Source: Amycolatopsis dendrobii
GTDB taxonomy: Bacteria > Actinomycetota > Actinomycetes > Mycobacteriales > Pseudonocardiaceae
Direction of reading: 5' to 3'
DNA length: 64,000 nt
NCBI RefSeq assembly: GCF_014145675.1
Contig: NZ_JACGZW010000003.1
Coordinates: forward strand, 676,472 to 740,471
The stretch's first letter is position 1. Every line of letters begins with the position of its first letter. The translations under genes were made by a program, and so were the position numbers. Under the pieces are notes generated by a model, which worked only from the letters and a program-made list of their open reading frames with translations, made no database searches and was not told where the DNA came from. This document shows positions 49,634 through 58,131 of the stretch, piece by piece.

Positions 49634-50443
49634 ATGTCCCAGCCCGTCACCGCGGACGATTCGTGGAAGACGCCCGAGCTGCGGGAGGCCGAGGCCGCGC
49701 TCGACCGGACGGTCCGCAAGTCCCAGCAGCTGCTGAAGGACCTGGAGAAGATCAAGCTCCGTCCGCTGCCCAAAACCGACACCCCGGAACGGATCGAGGC
49801 GATCAAGCGCGCCGCCTCGCGTCCGGACGCGCCCGCTCAGCTGCGGCTGGTCAAGCGGAAGGTCGAAGCGGGCGAATTCTCCTGGGAGGACGTCGCCGCC
49901 GGCCGGGCGTTCGCCGACCCCGAGGTCCGCGCGCTCGCCGACGAGAAGCTCAGCGAGGCCAAAGACATCCTCGAGGAACTGCAGGAGGGCCAGAGCCCCG
50001 AGGAAATCCTCGAGGCGCGCACCGGCGGCGCCGGGAACCCGTTGTCCGGCACCGGACGTTCGACCTATCCGGACACGCCGGACAAGCCCGCCGGGTTCTC
50101 CGCCGCGGACCCGCTGGCGAGCAGCGGCCGTCCGCAGCCCCCGGCCCCGCCCGCGCCGGAGCCGCCCGAGTACTCGAACGACAATCCGCTCGCCGACCGG
50201 ACGCCGCCGCCCCCGGCTCCCGCTCCGGAGCCGCCCAAGGAGGAACCGCCCGCTCCTCCCGCTCCGCCGCGGCACCGCGCGCCGGAACCGCCGCCGGAGG
50301 ACGATTTCGCCAATCCCCTCGCGGACCGAGGCGACCGGCCGAAGCGGTCCGCGCCGCAGCCGCCGCCGTCGCCGGGCCGCCGTGCCCGGCGCCAGGACTC
50401 CGGCGATGACGACGACTACTTCGGCGGCTCGTTCCTCAGCTGA
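49634..50443 (+). CDS. Third cassette protein: helical N-terminus, Pro-rich middle, acidic FGGSFLS tail
   Basis: A 269-residue protein; family not recognised. Residues 10-130 are charged and helical (REAEAALDRTVRKSQQLLKDLEKI, DEKLSEAKDILEELQEG). Residues 130-250 are Pro/Ala/Glu-rich, with the word NPLA repeated near DNPLADR and ANPLADR. The last 14 residues are DSGDDDDYFGGSFLS-like, an acidic patch then a hydrophobic tip. No signal peptide. AAGGAGG nine bases before the ATG gives strong initiation. Gene order after the EspC-like and WxG genes suggests a chaperone or secretion-linked cytoplasmic partner; this is inference. Confidence 0.6.
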   Translation: MSQPVTADDSWKTPELREAEAALDRTVRKSQQLLKDLEKIKLRPLPKTDTPERIEAIKRAASRPDAPAQLRLVKRKVEAGEFSWEDVAAGRAFADPEVRALADEKLSEAKDILEELQEGQSPEEILEARTGGAGNPLSGTGRSTYPDTPDKPAGFSAADPLASSGRPQPPAPPAPEPPEYSNDNPLADRTPPPPAPAPEPPKEEPPAPPAPPRHRAPEPPPEDDFANPLADRGDRPKRSAPQPPPSPGRRARRQDSGDDDDYFGGSFLS

Positions 50444-50476
50444 CCCCCGCTCCGCTCCCGCGGAGGTCCGCGCGCG

Positions 50477-50515
50477 AAACGAGGCCCCCGCCCAATCCGG
50501 GCGAGGGCCTCGTTT
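50477..50515. terminator. Bidirectional 17-bp hairpin between cassette and lgt
   Basis: Arms 50477-50493 and 50499-50515 pair with a single mismatch; the outer ends are AAACGAGG/CCTCGTTT, which gives a short T run in both directions. It separates the convergent cassette and lgt. Confidence 0.85.
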
Positions 50516-50527
50516 CCGTTGCGGTGC

Positions 50528-51544
50528 TCAGGACTTCTCGGGCTTGCCGTTCTCCCCCGGAGAGGAGCCCGCGTCCACAGTGTCCTCCGGTGCCTTCTCG
50601 TCCGGTTCCGGCTTCTCCCCCGCATCGTCCGAAGTGGACTCGACGGCGGCGTTCCGCTCGTCTCCCTTGCTGCGCAACGTCTCCGGGGCCTCGCGCGGAC
50701 CGCGCTTGGCCGCGGCGACGAAGTACGCCATCGCGCCGATGAACAGCAGGATCGAGGTCCACACGTTGACCCGCAGGCCGAGGATGTGGTTGGCGGTGTC
50801 GGTGCGCATCAGCTCGATCCAGCAGCGCCCGACGGTGTAGCCCGCGACGTACAGCGCGAACGCGCGGCCGTGGCCGAGCTTGAACTTGCGGTCCGCCCAC
50901 ACCACGAGCAGCGCGATGAGCAGGTTCCAGATCAGCTCGTACAGGAACGTCGGGTGCACCGGGCTTTCCGGCAGCGGGATGTGCCCGGTCGCGACGCCGC
51001 CGAGGGCGTCCGGGGCCCCGGTCTCCGGGTTGAAGCGCTGGTAGATCTCCAGGCCCCAGGGCAGGTCGGTGTGCGCGCCGTACAGCTCCTGGTTGAAGTA
51101 GTTGCCGAGCCGCCCGATCGCCTGCGCGACGATGATGCCGGGCGCGATCGCGTCGGCCATCGCGGGCAGCGGGATGCCCCGGCGGCGGCAGGCGATCAGC
51201 GCGCCGACCGCGCCGAGCGCGACCGCGCCCCAGATGCCGAGGCCGCCGTCCCAGATGGCGAAGGCGTTCCAGGGGTTCTTGCCCTCGGTGAAGTACAGCT
51301 CCGGGTCGGTGACGACGTGGTAGAGCCTGCCGCCGACCAGGCCGAACGGCACCGCGAACACCGCGATGTCGAGCACTGTGCCTTTGGTGCCGCCCCGCGC
51401 CTCCCAGCGCCGCTCGCCCCACCAGATCGCGACGATGATGCCGGCGATGATGCAGAGCGCGTACGCCCGGATCGGGATCGGGCCCAGGTGCCAGACGCCT
51501 TGGTCGGGGCTCGGGATCGTGGCCAGGAATGCTGCGGAGTACAC
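50528..51544 (-). CDS. lgt: Prolipoprotein diacylglyceryl transferase
   Basis: A 338-residue membrane enzyme that attaches diacylglycerol to the lipobox Cys of prolipoproteins. It has seven hydrophobic segments. The signature GRLGNYFNQELYG lies mid-protein, with RLYHVVTDP and WDGGLGIWGAVALG before it and HPTFLYELIWN after it. The C-terminal 60 residues are a charged Glu/Asp/Pro tail, longer than in E. coli. GTG 51544 has TACGGT six bases upstream. In other actinobacteria lgt directly follows trpA; here 6.5 kb separate them. Confidence 0.95.
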   Translation of the reverse strand: MYSAAFLATIPSPDQGVWHLGPIPIRAYALCIIAGIIVAIWWGERRWEARGGTKGTVLDIAVFAVPFGLVGGRLYHVVTDPELYFTEGKNPWNAFAIWDGGLGIWGAVALGAVGALIACRRRGIPLPAMADAIAPGIIVAQAIGRLGNYFNQELYGAHTDLPWGLEIYQRFNPETGAPDALGGVATGHIPLPESPVHPTFLYELIWNLLIALLVVWADRKFKLGHGRAFALYVAGYTVGRCWIELMRTDTANHILGLRVNVWTSILLFIGAMAYFVAAAKRGPREAPETLRSKGDERNAAVESTSDDAGEKPEPDEKAPEDTVDAGSSPGENGKPEKS

Positions 51545-51550
51545 GCGGCC

Positions 51551-51556
51551 ACCGTA
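51551..51556 (-). promoter_or_regulatory. Leaderless -10 element (TACGGT) of lgt
   Basis: TACGGT, six bases, GTG 51544 on the minus strand. Confidence 0.5.
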
Positions 51557-51612
51557 GCGCGTCGGCCCCCGGTCGTGGTCCCGGTGCCGCGGAACCCTTA
51601 GTCAAGACCCGG

Positions 51613-52803
51613 TCACAGCCCGGTCACGGCCGTCTCCGGATACTCCTGGTCCGAGGCCGCGGCCAGGTATCCGGCCAGCAGCGCGTCCGCGACCTGGCCG
51701 ACCGCGGCGTCCTCGGGCAGGAAGGTTTCGCCGTGCAGGCTGGGCGAGCCCGCGGTCTCGCCCAATCCGACGAAAAGCATCAATCCGCGGACGCCGTCGC
51801 CGCAGTAATGCGCGAAATCGTCCGCGCCGAAAGACCGGAAATCGACGTCGACGTCCGCGCCGCCGCGTTCGAGCCACGTTCTCGCGGCAGCCGCCAGCGC
51901 CGGGTCGTTGACCAGGACGGGCTCGCACGGGCTGATCCGGAGGTCGGCCGTGCAGCCGTAGGCACGGGCGGTGGCGTGCACGACGTCCTCGAGAGCCTCC
52001 AGCGCACGTTCGCGGTCGCTCGCGCGCATCAGCCGCAGCGAACCGAACGCGGACGCCGTGTTCGGCACGACGTTCGCCGCCGTGCCCGCGTTCAACCGGC
52101 CGACCGTGCAGACCGCGCCGTGCATCGGGTCGATCCGGCGGCTCGCGATCTGCTGCAGGCTCACCACTAGCTGGCTGAGCGCCAGCACCGGGTCGCGCAA
52201 GAGATGCGGATACCCCGCGTGCCCGCCCTGGCCGTGCAATACGACCTCGAACTCGTCGGTCGACGCGTTCACCGGCCCAGGAGCGGCCGAAACGACGCCG
52301 TAGGGCAGCCGCGGCTGGACGTGCGCGCCGATCACCGTGTCGATGCCGCGCTCTTCCAGAATGCCCGATTCGACCAGATCCAGCGCCCCGGACGGCGACG
52401 TTTCCTCGCGCGGCTGCAAGATCGCGTACAACGGGCGCGGGAGTTCGACCCGCCGCGCCGCCCGGCAGACCGCGGTCAGCGCGGCGAGGTGGACGTCGTG
52501 GCCGCAGGCGTGCATCAGACCGGTCTTCGCGGCCCATTCGACGCCGGTGCGCTCTATGACCGGGAGCGCGTCCAGTTCGGCGCGCAGGGCTACGGCCGGC
52601 CCCGGGTGCGGCGCGGCGATCTCGATCAGCCGCCCGGTCTTCGCGACCCGCTCGCCCTCGCCGAGCGCGGCGGCCACGATCCGGGCGGTGTCGTCCTCGT
52701 CGCCGGACGCCCGCGGGTCGGCGTGGATCCGGTGCCGGAGTTCTACCGCGGCGGGCAGTTCCCCGGCCAGCGCGGCCCGCCATGCCTCGACCAGGTCGTT
52801 CAT
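51613..52803 (-). CDS. M20-family amidohydrolase
   Basis: A 396-residue metal-dependent amidohydrolase of the M20 (IAA-amino-acid hydrolase/hippuricase) group. Metal-site blocks are HACGHDVHLA, QPREETSPSGA (catalytic Glu pair) and GQGGHAGYPHLLRDP, the last being the typical dimerisation-domain His. It probably releases an amino acid or amine from an N-acyl or gamma-glutamyl conjugate. Its ATG overlaps the stop of the upstream amidohydrolase (ATGA), placing it third in the operon behind the permease. Confidence 0.88.
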   Translation of the reverse strand: MNDLVEAWRAALAGELPAAVELRHRIHADPRASGDEDDTARIVAAALGEGERVAKTGRLIEIAAPHPGPAVALRAELDALPVIERTGVEWAAKTGLMHACGHDVHLAALTAVCRAARRVELPRPLYAILQPREETSPSGALDLVESGILEERGIDTVIGAHVQPRLPYGVVSAAPGPVNASTDEFEVVLHGQGGHAGYPHLLRDPVLALSQLVVSLQQIASRRIDPMHGAVCTVGRLNAGTAANVVPNTASAFGSLRLMRASDRERALEALEDVVHATARAYGCTADLRISPCEPVLVNDPALAAAARTWLERGGADVDVDFRSFGADDFAHYCGDGVRGLMLFVGLGETAGSPSLHGETFLPEDAAVGQVADALLAGYLAAASDQEYPETAVTGL

Positions 52804-53936
52804 TTCCGCTCCAGCCGATAAATCCGTGCGGCGTTCTCGTGTCCGGCCAGCCGGGCCAGCCGGAGCGCGTCCGCTTCGGACAGTGCGTCGGCGGCGAGAG
52901 CGGTGCGCAGGAAGTCGGACAGTCCTTGCCGGAACAGCGCGGTGCCCAGGTGATAGAGCTCGGCCAGGCCGAACGCGTCCGTGGAGAACAGCAGTTTCCC
53001 GAACGGCGCCAGTTCCAGCGTCTCGGCCAGGATCGCGGGGGCGCGGAAGCCCGCATTGTGCGTTGCGAGGCCTACGTCGACGAAGACGTGCTCGAAGACC
53101 TGCGCGAGGTAGGCGGCGTTGCGGTGGAACGGATAGTTGTGCAGCAGCAGGATCGGGACGCCCGCGTCGCGGGTCGCGCGCAGCAAACCGGTGAGCCGCA
53201 AGGGATCGCAGCGGTGGAGGTCGACGTCGGAGTCTCCGTAGCCGACGTGGAACTGCACGGGCAGCCGCCGGTCGATGCCCGCCCAGACCAGGTGGCGGTG
53301 CAGCACCTCGTCGGCCAGCCGGACCGGTTCGCCCGCTTCGATCCCGGCGAGCCAGCGTCCAGCGGCGGCTTCGACCTCGCCGGGAACCGGACGTTCCCCG
53401 GACAACTCCAGCCCGACCCGGTACGCCGCGATCGACTTGACGCCCACCGCGTTCCCGGTGCGCCGGTCGAGTTCGGCAGCGAAGTCCTCGGCGAAACCGG
53501 CGGCGCTGGTGCCGCGGATGACGTCCTCGGCGACCTGTTCCAGCCGGACGATGTCGTGCGCGCGGGCGTCGGCCAGTTCGGCGAAGTCCGTCGTGGCGGT
53601 GAGGGATTCCGGGAGGAAACCGCCGTCCAGCAAGTAATCCGTGCTGCCGGTGCCGCGCAGGAACCGCCGGTTGACCTCTCTCGACCCCAGCTCAGCGCGG
53701 CGAGCGAGATAGTCGTCGGCCGGGGCGTGCTTCGGCAGATCGAGGATCGGCGCACAGCGTTCGCGCACGGCGAGGCCGATGAGCGAATCGAACAACGACG
53801 TCCCCAGCGGCGACACGGTGTCCGCCTCGGTAAGCATCCGCTCGAACCCGTCGCGGTCGACGCCGCCGGTACGCACGCCGTGGCAGTGATGGTCGACCAA
53901 CGGCAGGTCCGCGACGAAATCCAGCAGATCGGTCAT
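52800..53936 (-). CDS. FluG-like TIM-barrel amidohydrolase
   Basis: A 378-residue amidohydrolase_2-type protein. The N-terminal metal motif is LVDHHCHG (His-x-His type), with QFHVGYGDSD and LLLHNYP mid-barrel and LLFSTDAFG (C-terminal metal Asp). This matches the N-terminal half of eukaryotic FluG, whose C-terminal half is a glutamine synthetase. Here a GS-like gene is divergent just beyond the permease. The ATG overlaps the permease stop, and its own stop overlaps the M20 gene start. Confidence 0.8.
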   Translation of the reverse strand: MTDLLDFVADLPLVDHHCHGVRTGGVDRDGFERMLTEADTVSPLGTSLFDSLIGLAVRERCAPILDLPKHAPADDYLARRAELGSREVNRRFLRGTGSTDYLLDGGFLPESLTATTDFAELADARAHDIVRLEQVAEDVIRGTSAAGFAEDFAAELDRRTGNAVGVKSIAAYRVGLELSGERPVPGEVEAAAGRWLAGIEAGEPVRLADEVLHRHLVWAGIDRRLPVQFHVGYGDSDVDLHRCDPLRLTGLLRATRDAGVPILLLHNYPFHRNAAYLAQVFEHVFVDVGLATHNAGFRAPAILAETLELAPFGKLLFSTDAFGLAELYHLGTALFRQGLSDFLRTALAADALSEADALRLARLAGHENAARIYRLERK

Positions 53937-55348
53937 GCGTCTCCTTCAGCGAGCCTCTCCCCCACCCTACGGGCGAATCCGGGCGCCGAGGCCACCACGA
54001 CGACAGCCAGCACCAGCACCCCGCCAGCCACCACCGGGAACCATCGCGGCGGGCCCTCGGCCGGGTACGGCACGACGTTGACGTACACGGTGTAGCCGAG
54101 CAGCACCAGCGCGCCGATCGGGAAGACCAAATGCCACCACGGCACGCGCATCCGCCGCCGCACGAACAGCAACAGGATCGCGCCGACGGTGGTGAGCAGG
54201 TAGATCACCAGCAGGAGCAAGGTTCCGATGGATCCGGCCCAGGAGAAGGTGTCGTCCGCGGTCGCGCCGAAGAACACCGCACACACCAGGATGATCAGCG
54301 CCGCCGCGAGCGCGACCACGGTCACGGCTACGGCGGGGATGCCTTTGGCGGAGATCCGGCCGATGCCGCGGCCGTCGAAGGCGTCTCGGCCGAGGGCGAA
54401 CAGCAGGCGCGAGCCGCCGACGACGCAGGCTAGGCAGCAGCCGAACGCGCTGATCGCGGCGCCCGCGCTGATGACGTCGCCGACCCACGGGCCGACGAAG
54501 CGGCTGCCCAGGTCGCCCAGCAGCGAAGGGGAATCGTGGAACGCGGTGGCGTCGCTGCCGAAGGCCATCATCTCTACGGCGGTCACGAGGACGAAGTAGG
54601 CGCCGCCGAAGATGGCGGTGCCGAGGATCGCGCGCGGGATGTTGCGGCGCGGGTCGCGGGTTTCCTCGCCGAGCGTCGCGGCGGCTTCGAAACCGGCGAA
54701 CGATAGGAAACCGAACACTGCGCCGAGGAAAATGCCGGAGATTCCGGTGTCCGGCACGAAAACCCGCAGCGTGAACCGGCCGCTCGGGGCGTCGCCTGCG
54801 ATCAGCCGGACCAGGATGACCACGGTGACCAGCAGAATGAGCGCGATGGTCGCGCCCTCGACGGCGAGCAGTGTGCTGGTGCCGCGGCGGGCCGGGGCGG
54901 CTGCGAGCAGCCAGCTGCCGATCAGCGCGACCGCGGTCAGCACGAACGGCCCCCACGACGGCGGATGCGGCCAGATCCCGACCTGTGTGAGGAACGCGGT
55001 GCCGAGCACGCCCGCGGCGGAACTGGTGACCACGGCGTAGAAGGTGTACGTGCCGAGAAGGCCGATCCCGGACACCACGCCCGCGCGCGGGCCGAGCGTG
55101 GCGCCGACGAACGCGTAGACCGAGCCGGCGTGCTGGTAGTGGCGGCAGAGCTGAACGAAGCCGTATGCGACCAGCAGCACTCCGGCCGCCGAAAGGAGGA
55201 ACGCCAGCGGCACCGCGCGTCCGGCGGCCGCGGCTGTTTGCTGTGGATTGATGTTCGCGGCCATGCTGGGTGCCATGAGCGCGACGGACAGCCCGACGGC
55301 CTGCCAGACTGACAAGGTGCGCCGCAATTCGGGACGGTCTCCGGACAC
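53933..55348 (-). CDS. APC-family amino acid/amine permease
   Basis: A 471-residue APC superfamily transporter with about twelve to fourteen hydrophobic segments. The first helix motif is LSVWQAVGLSVALMAPSM, followed by NPQQTAAAAGRAVPLAFL; the sixth-helix region is FLSFAGFEAAATLGEETRDPRRNIPRA, characteristic of amino acid and polyamine permeases. GTG 55348 follows AAAGGAG by seven bases. It is first in an operon with the two amidohydrolases and divergent from the GS-like ligase. That layout suggests uptake of an amine that is then gamma-glutamylated. Confidence 0.88.
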   Translation of the reverse strand: MSGDRPELRRTLSVWQAVGLSVALMAPSMAANINPQQTAAAAGRAVPLAFLLSAAGVLLVAYGFVQLCRHYQHAGSVYAFVGATLGPRAGVVSGIGLLGTYTFYAVVTSSAAGVLGTAFLTQVGIWPHPPSWGPFVLTAVALIGSWLLAAAPARRGTSTLLAVEGATIALILLVTVVILVRLIAGDAPSGRFTLRVFVPDTGISGIFLGAVFGFLSFAGFEAAATLGEETRDPRRNIPRAILGTAIFGGAYFVLVTAVEMMAFGSDATAFHDSPSLLGDLGSRFVGPWVGDVISAGAAISAFGCCLACVVGGSRLLFALGRDAFDGRGIGRISAKGIPAVAVTVVALAAALIILVCAVFFGATADDTFSWAGSIGTLLLLVIYLLTTVGAILLLFVRRRMRVPWWHLVFPIGALVLLGYTVYVNVVPYPAEGPPRWFPVVAGGVLVLAVVVVASAPGFARRVGERLAEGDA

Positions 55349-55450
55349 GGATGCGCTCCTTTCCCCGCGGAGTACACAGTGAACATCCGAGGCGGCGCGG
55401 ACAACCAGCGCCGACTGGCTGAACCTCGTCCGGCATCGAAGGAGCGCGCC

Positions 55451-56827
55451 TTGTCGTCCACCCCCTCGAAACTCGACCGCGACCGGCTCGCGGAACTCGG
55501 CGCTGCCGCCGCGGGCCGGATGGAGCAGGCGGGCGTCGAACTCGTCGCGCTGAGTTTCGTGGACAACTCCGGGATTTCGCGCGTCAAAGCGGTGCCGGTG
55601 ACGAGGCTGGCGACGGTCGCGGCGTGGGGCGTCGGCGCGTCCAACTCGTTCGACTTCTTCCTCGGCACCGACAGCATCGCGAACGGCGAGCATTCCCTCG
55701 GCCCAGTCGGCGACCTGCGACTGCACCCCGACCTCGACGCGCTCACCGTCCTCGCCGCACAACCCGGCTGGGCGTGGGCCCCGGCGTGGCGCTACGACCA
55801 GGACGGACAGCCGCACCCGCAAGACACGCGCGCGCTCGCGGCGACCGCCGTGGACCAGCTCGCCGACCGCGGCCTGACCGCGCGGACGGCGTTCGAACTG
55901 GAGTGGATCGCGACCGACGCGGACGGAGTCCCGCTGCCCGGCCCGGCCTACGGATACTCCCGGTTGAGCGCGAACCACGAGTACCTGCGCGCTCTCGTGT
56001 CCACTTTGGAACGTTCTGGGGTAGAGGTGGAGCAGATCCACCCGGAGTACGCGGCGGGCCAGTTCGAGCTGTCGATCGCCGCGGCGGACCCCTTGCGGGC
56101 AGCCGATTTAGCCGTGCTGACAAGGGAAACGGTGCGAACGGTGACCGCTGCGCACGGGTTGCGCGCGTCGTTCACGCCGAAGTTCGAACCCGGCGGCGTC
56201 GGCAACGGCGGGCACGTGCACTTGAGCCTCTGGGACGGCGAGCGGAATCTGTGCGCGGGCGGGACCGGAGCTTTGGGGCTGACCTCGACCGCGGAATCCT
56301 TCGGTGCGGGGATTTTCCGCCGGTTGCCCGCGTTGCTGGCGGTGGGCGCGCCGTCGGTGGTCAGCTATCTGCGGCTGGAACCGCACCATTGGGCAGGCGT
56401 GTTTACCGCGTGGGGCCTGGAAAACCGCGAAGCACCGCTGCGCCTGATCCGCGGTGCGGCCGGACAGCGCGACACCGCGGCGAATCTGGAAGTGAAGTGC
56501 TTCGACCTCACCGCGAACCCGTATCTGGTAGTGGCCGGCCTGCTTTTCGCCGGACTGGCAGGCTTGACCGCCGAGGCGCGCCTGCCGGAGCCGGTCAGCG
56601 TGGATCCTGGCTCGCTCTCCCCCGCAGACGCCGCAGCCGCTGGCGTCGCCAGGTTGCCGGAGTCGTTGTCGGACGCGGTCGACGCGTTCGAGGCCGACGA
56701 GGTGCTGCGGACGGCGTTCGGGCCTCAGCTGGCCACCACGTTGACGGACGTGCGCCGCGCCGAGGTGGCCGAGCTGGGATCGCTGAAGCCCGCGGAGTTG
56801 TGCCAGGCAATGCGTTTCCTGCACTGA
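55451..56827 (+). CDS. Glutamine-synthetase-like ligase (gamma-glutamylamide synthetase type)
   Basis: A 458-residue GS-fold ligase. It has the beta-grasp N-terminus with VDNSGISRVKAVP, the active-site EIEW-equivalent FELEW, and GNGGHVHLSLW (ammonia/ATP region). The C-terminal EVKCFDLTANPYLVVAGLLFAG is the conserved GS3/PuuA-like block. The Tyr-adenylation motif of GlnA I is absent. Context with a permease and amidohydrolases suggests gamma-glutamylation of an imported amine rather than ammonia assimilation. The TTG at 55451 has AAGGAG six bases before it; an ATG at 55379 is possible but lacks a site. Confidence 0.82.
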   Translation: MSSTPSKLDRDRLAELGAAAAGRMEQAGVELVALSFVDNSGISRVKAVPVTRLATVAAWGVGASNSFDFFLGTDSIANGEHSLGPVGDLRLHPDLDALTVLAAQPGWAWAPAWRYDQDGQPHPQDTRALAATAVDQLADRGLTARTAFELEWIATDADGVPLPGPAYGYSRLSANHEYLRALVSTLERSGVEVEQIHPEYAAGQFELSIAAADPLRAADLAVLTRETVRTVTAAHGLRASFTPKFEPGGVGNGGHVHLSLWDGERNLCAGGTGALGLTSTAESFGAGIFRRLPALLAVGAPSVVSYLRLEPHHWAGVFTAWGLENREAPLRLIRGAAGQRDTAANLEVKCFDLTANPYLVVAGLLFAGLAGLTAEARLPEPVSVDPGSLSPADAAAAGVARLPESLSDAVDAFEADEVLRTAFGPQLATTLTDVRRAEVAELGSLKPAELCQAMRFLH

Positions 56828-56833
56828 ACCCGC

Positions 56834-57493
56834 TCAACGAAGCAAGGCCGCCACCCGGGACTGCAACTCGGGCAGCATCGCGTACAGCTTGTCGCCCGGG
56901 CAGTCCGTGTTGTAGAAGTCGCGGTGTCCCTTGATTTCCTTCACCGGGATGCCGTACTGGCGGCACACGTACGCCACGAACACCACCAGCGAATCGAACT
57001 GCGCCTTCGGCGGGGCGACCTGCATGTAGGTGCCCTCGTTCTCGATGCCGATCGCGTTGTCGTTCTGGCCGGGGCAATGCGCCGCGCGGACGATCTTCTT
57101 GCCGCTGCGCAACGCGTCCAGGCTGCCGTGGCGGCCTTCGAGGCGATAGCCGCCGCGAGAGACCGTGAAATGCTGGCCGGTGTCGGACCAGCCGTTGTTG
57201 TCGATGTGGTCAGCCTGATCGTTGCGCGCGACCTGGAACGCGTGCTCGAGCGAGTAGTCGGTGCTGTTGGGACAGTCGATGTGGTGGATGAGCACGCGAT
57301 TGGCGGGATGGTCGAGCGTGGTGAGCGGATCCGCAGGCGGGCGCGCACCCCATTCGGCACAGCTGTAGATGCGCGGCGCGTCAGCGGCGTCCGCGAGACC
57401 GGGCAGCAGGAGTCCCGCCGCCGCGGCAGCGCTCACGCCGGCCGCCCCGCGCAGGAACGTCCTCCGGGGAACTTGTCCGATGTCGAAAGCCAT
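56834..57493 (-). CDS. Tat-exported PGRP/N-acetylmuramoyl-L-alanine amidase
   Basis: A 219-residue amidase_2/PGRP protein. The twin-arginine signal is PRRTFLRGAAG, followed by an Ala-rich hydrophobic stretch ending ADAADA. The zinc ligands are the His pair in VLIHHID and HRDFYNTDCPG (His and Cys), so it should be catalytic. It cleaves the lactyl-L-Ala bond of peptidoglycan outside the cell. ATG 57493 is used; GTG 57502 (VRRM) is the alternative. It is followed closely by the GS-like gene on the opposite strand. Confidence 0.88.
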   Translation of the reverse strand: MAFDIGQVPRRTFLRGAAGVSAAAAAGLLLPGLADAADAPRIYSCAEWGARPPADPLTTLDHPANRVLIHHIDCPNSTDYSLEHAFQVARNDQADHIDNNGWSDTGQHFTVSRGGYRLEGRHGSLDALRSGKKIVRAAHCPGQNDNAIGIENEGTYMQVAPPKAQFDSLVVFVAYVCRQYGIPVKEIKGHRDFYNTDCPGDKLYAMLPELQSRVAALLR

Positions 57494-58043
57494 GCGCCTC
57501 ACTGTGCGCGGACGGCGTACACGATGCGTACAACTGGCCGCTCAAGCGCAGATCCAGCTCCGCGGGGAAAGGTTCGGCCAGGGTGAGCAGGCCGCCTTCG
57601 CTCTTCGCGTGCGGGAGGTAGTCGCCGTCGGAAAGCGCGTACACGGTGGCGGCTTCCTGCTCCGGGTCGACGAGCAGGTAGTACGGGATGAGGGCTTCGG
57701 CGTAGCGGGCCTTCTTGAGAATCCGGTCCTGCACTCGGGCGGACGGGGATTCGATCTCCGCGGCCAGCAGAACCTCGGACGCTGGGTACCAGGTCGTCGC
57801 CACATCCGGGCAGGTGACGATCACGAAGTCCGGGATCAGCAGCCGGTTTTCGCCGCAGCGGACAGCGACGCCAGGGAGCAGCTCAGTGCCCTTCGGCAAG
57901 GCTGGCACCGCTGCGAGCTGCAATCGCTGCAGCCACTGCTGGTGGAGCGCAGTCGGCGCCGGACCCATCACCAGGGTTCCGTCGACTCCCTCGATCCGAT
58001 TGCCGAGGAGCTGTTCGTTAGGCAAGGCGAGTACTTCTGCCAA
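57381..58043 (-). CDS. Uma2/DUF820-family (PD-(D/E)XK-like) protein, possibly degraded
   Basis: The core resembles the Uma2 family: IPDFVIVTCPDV, LLAAEIESPSARVQDRILKKARYAEALIPYYLLVDPEQEAA, with the D..E-x-S pattern of the nuclease-like fold. The N-terminal DGTLVMGPAPTALHQQ segment is also typical. However, no ATG or GTG lies in frame at the right place. I chose the TTG at 58043. The C-terminus runs 113 bp into the amidase gene in another frame. Both ends suggest it may be decaying. Function unknown. Confidence 0.5.
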   Translation of the reverse strand: MAEVLALPNEQLLGNRIEGVDGTLVMGPAPTALHQQWLQRLQLAAVPALPKGTELLPGVAVRCGENRLLIPDFVIVTCPDVATTWYPASEVLLAAEIESPSARVQDRILKKARYAEALIPYYLLVDPEQEAATVYALSDGDYLPHAKSEGGLLTLAEPFPAELDLRLSGQLYASCTPSAHSEAHGFRHRTSSPEDVPARGGRRERCRGGGTPAARSRGRR

Positions 58044-58131
58044 TCCGGGAGCTTCGCCCAGATTGCTGTCGTCGTCTGCATACCGAGAGAGTACGAACGA
58101 CCACCGACAGTTTCCGGCCCTCGACCCGAGG

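Noticed and set aside
47714..50275. 853-codon minus-strand frame across the T7SS-like cassette
   Set aside because: Stays open because of the 9-bp repeats and GC content; the plus-strand genes have strong ribosome sites and family features.
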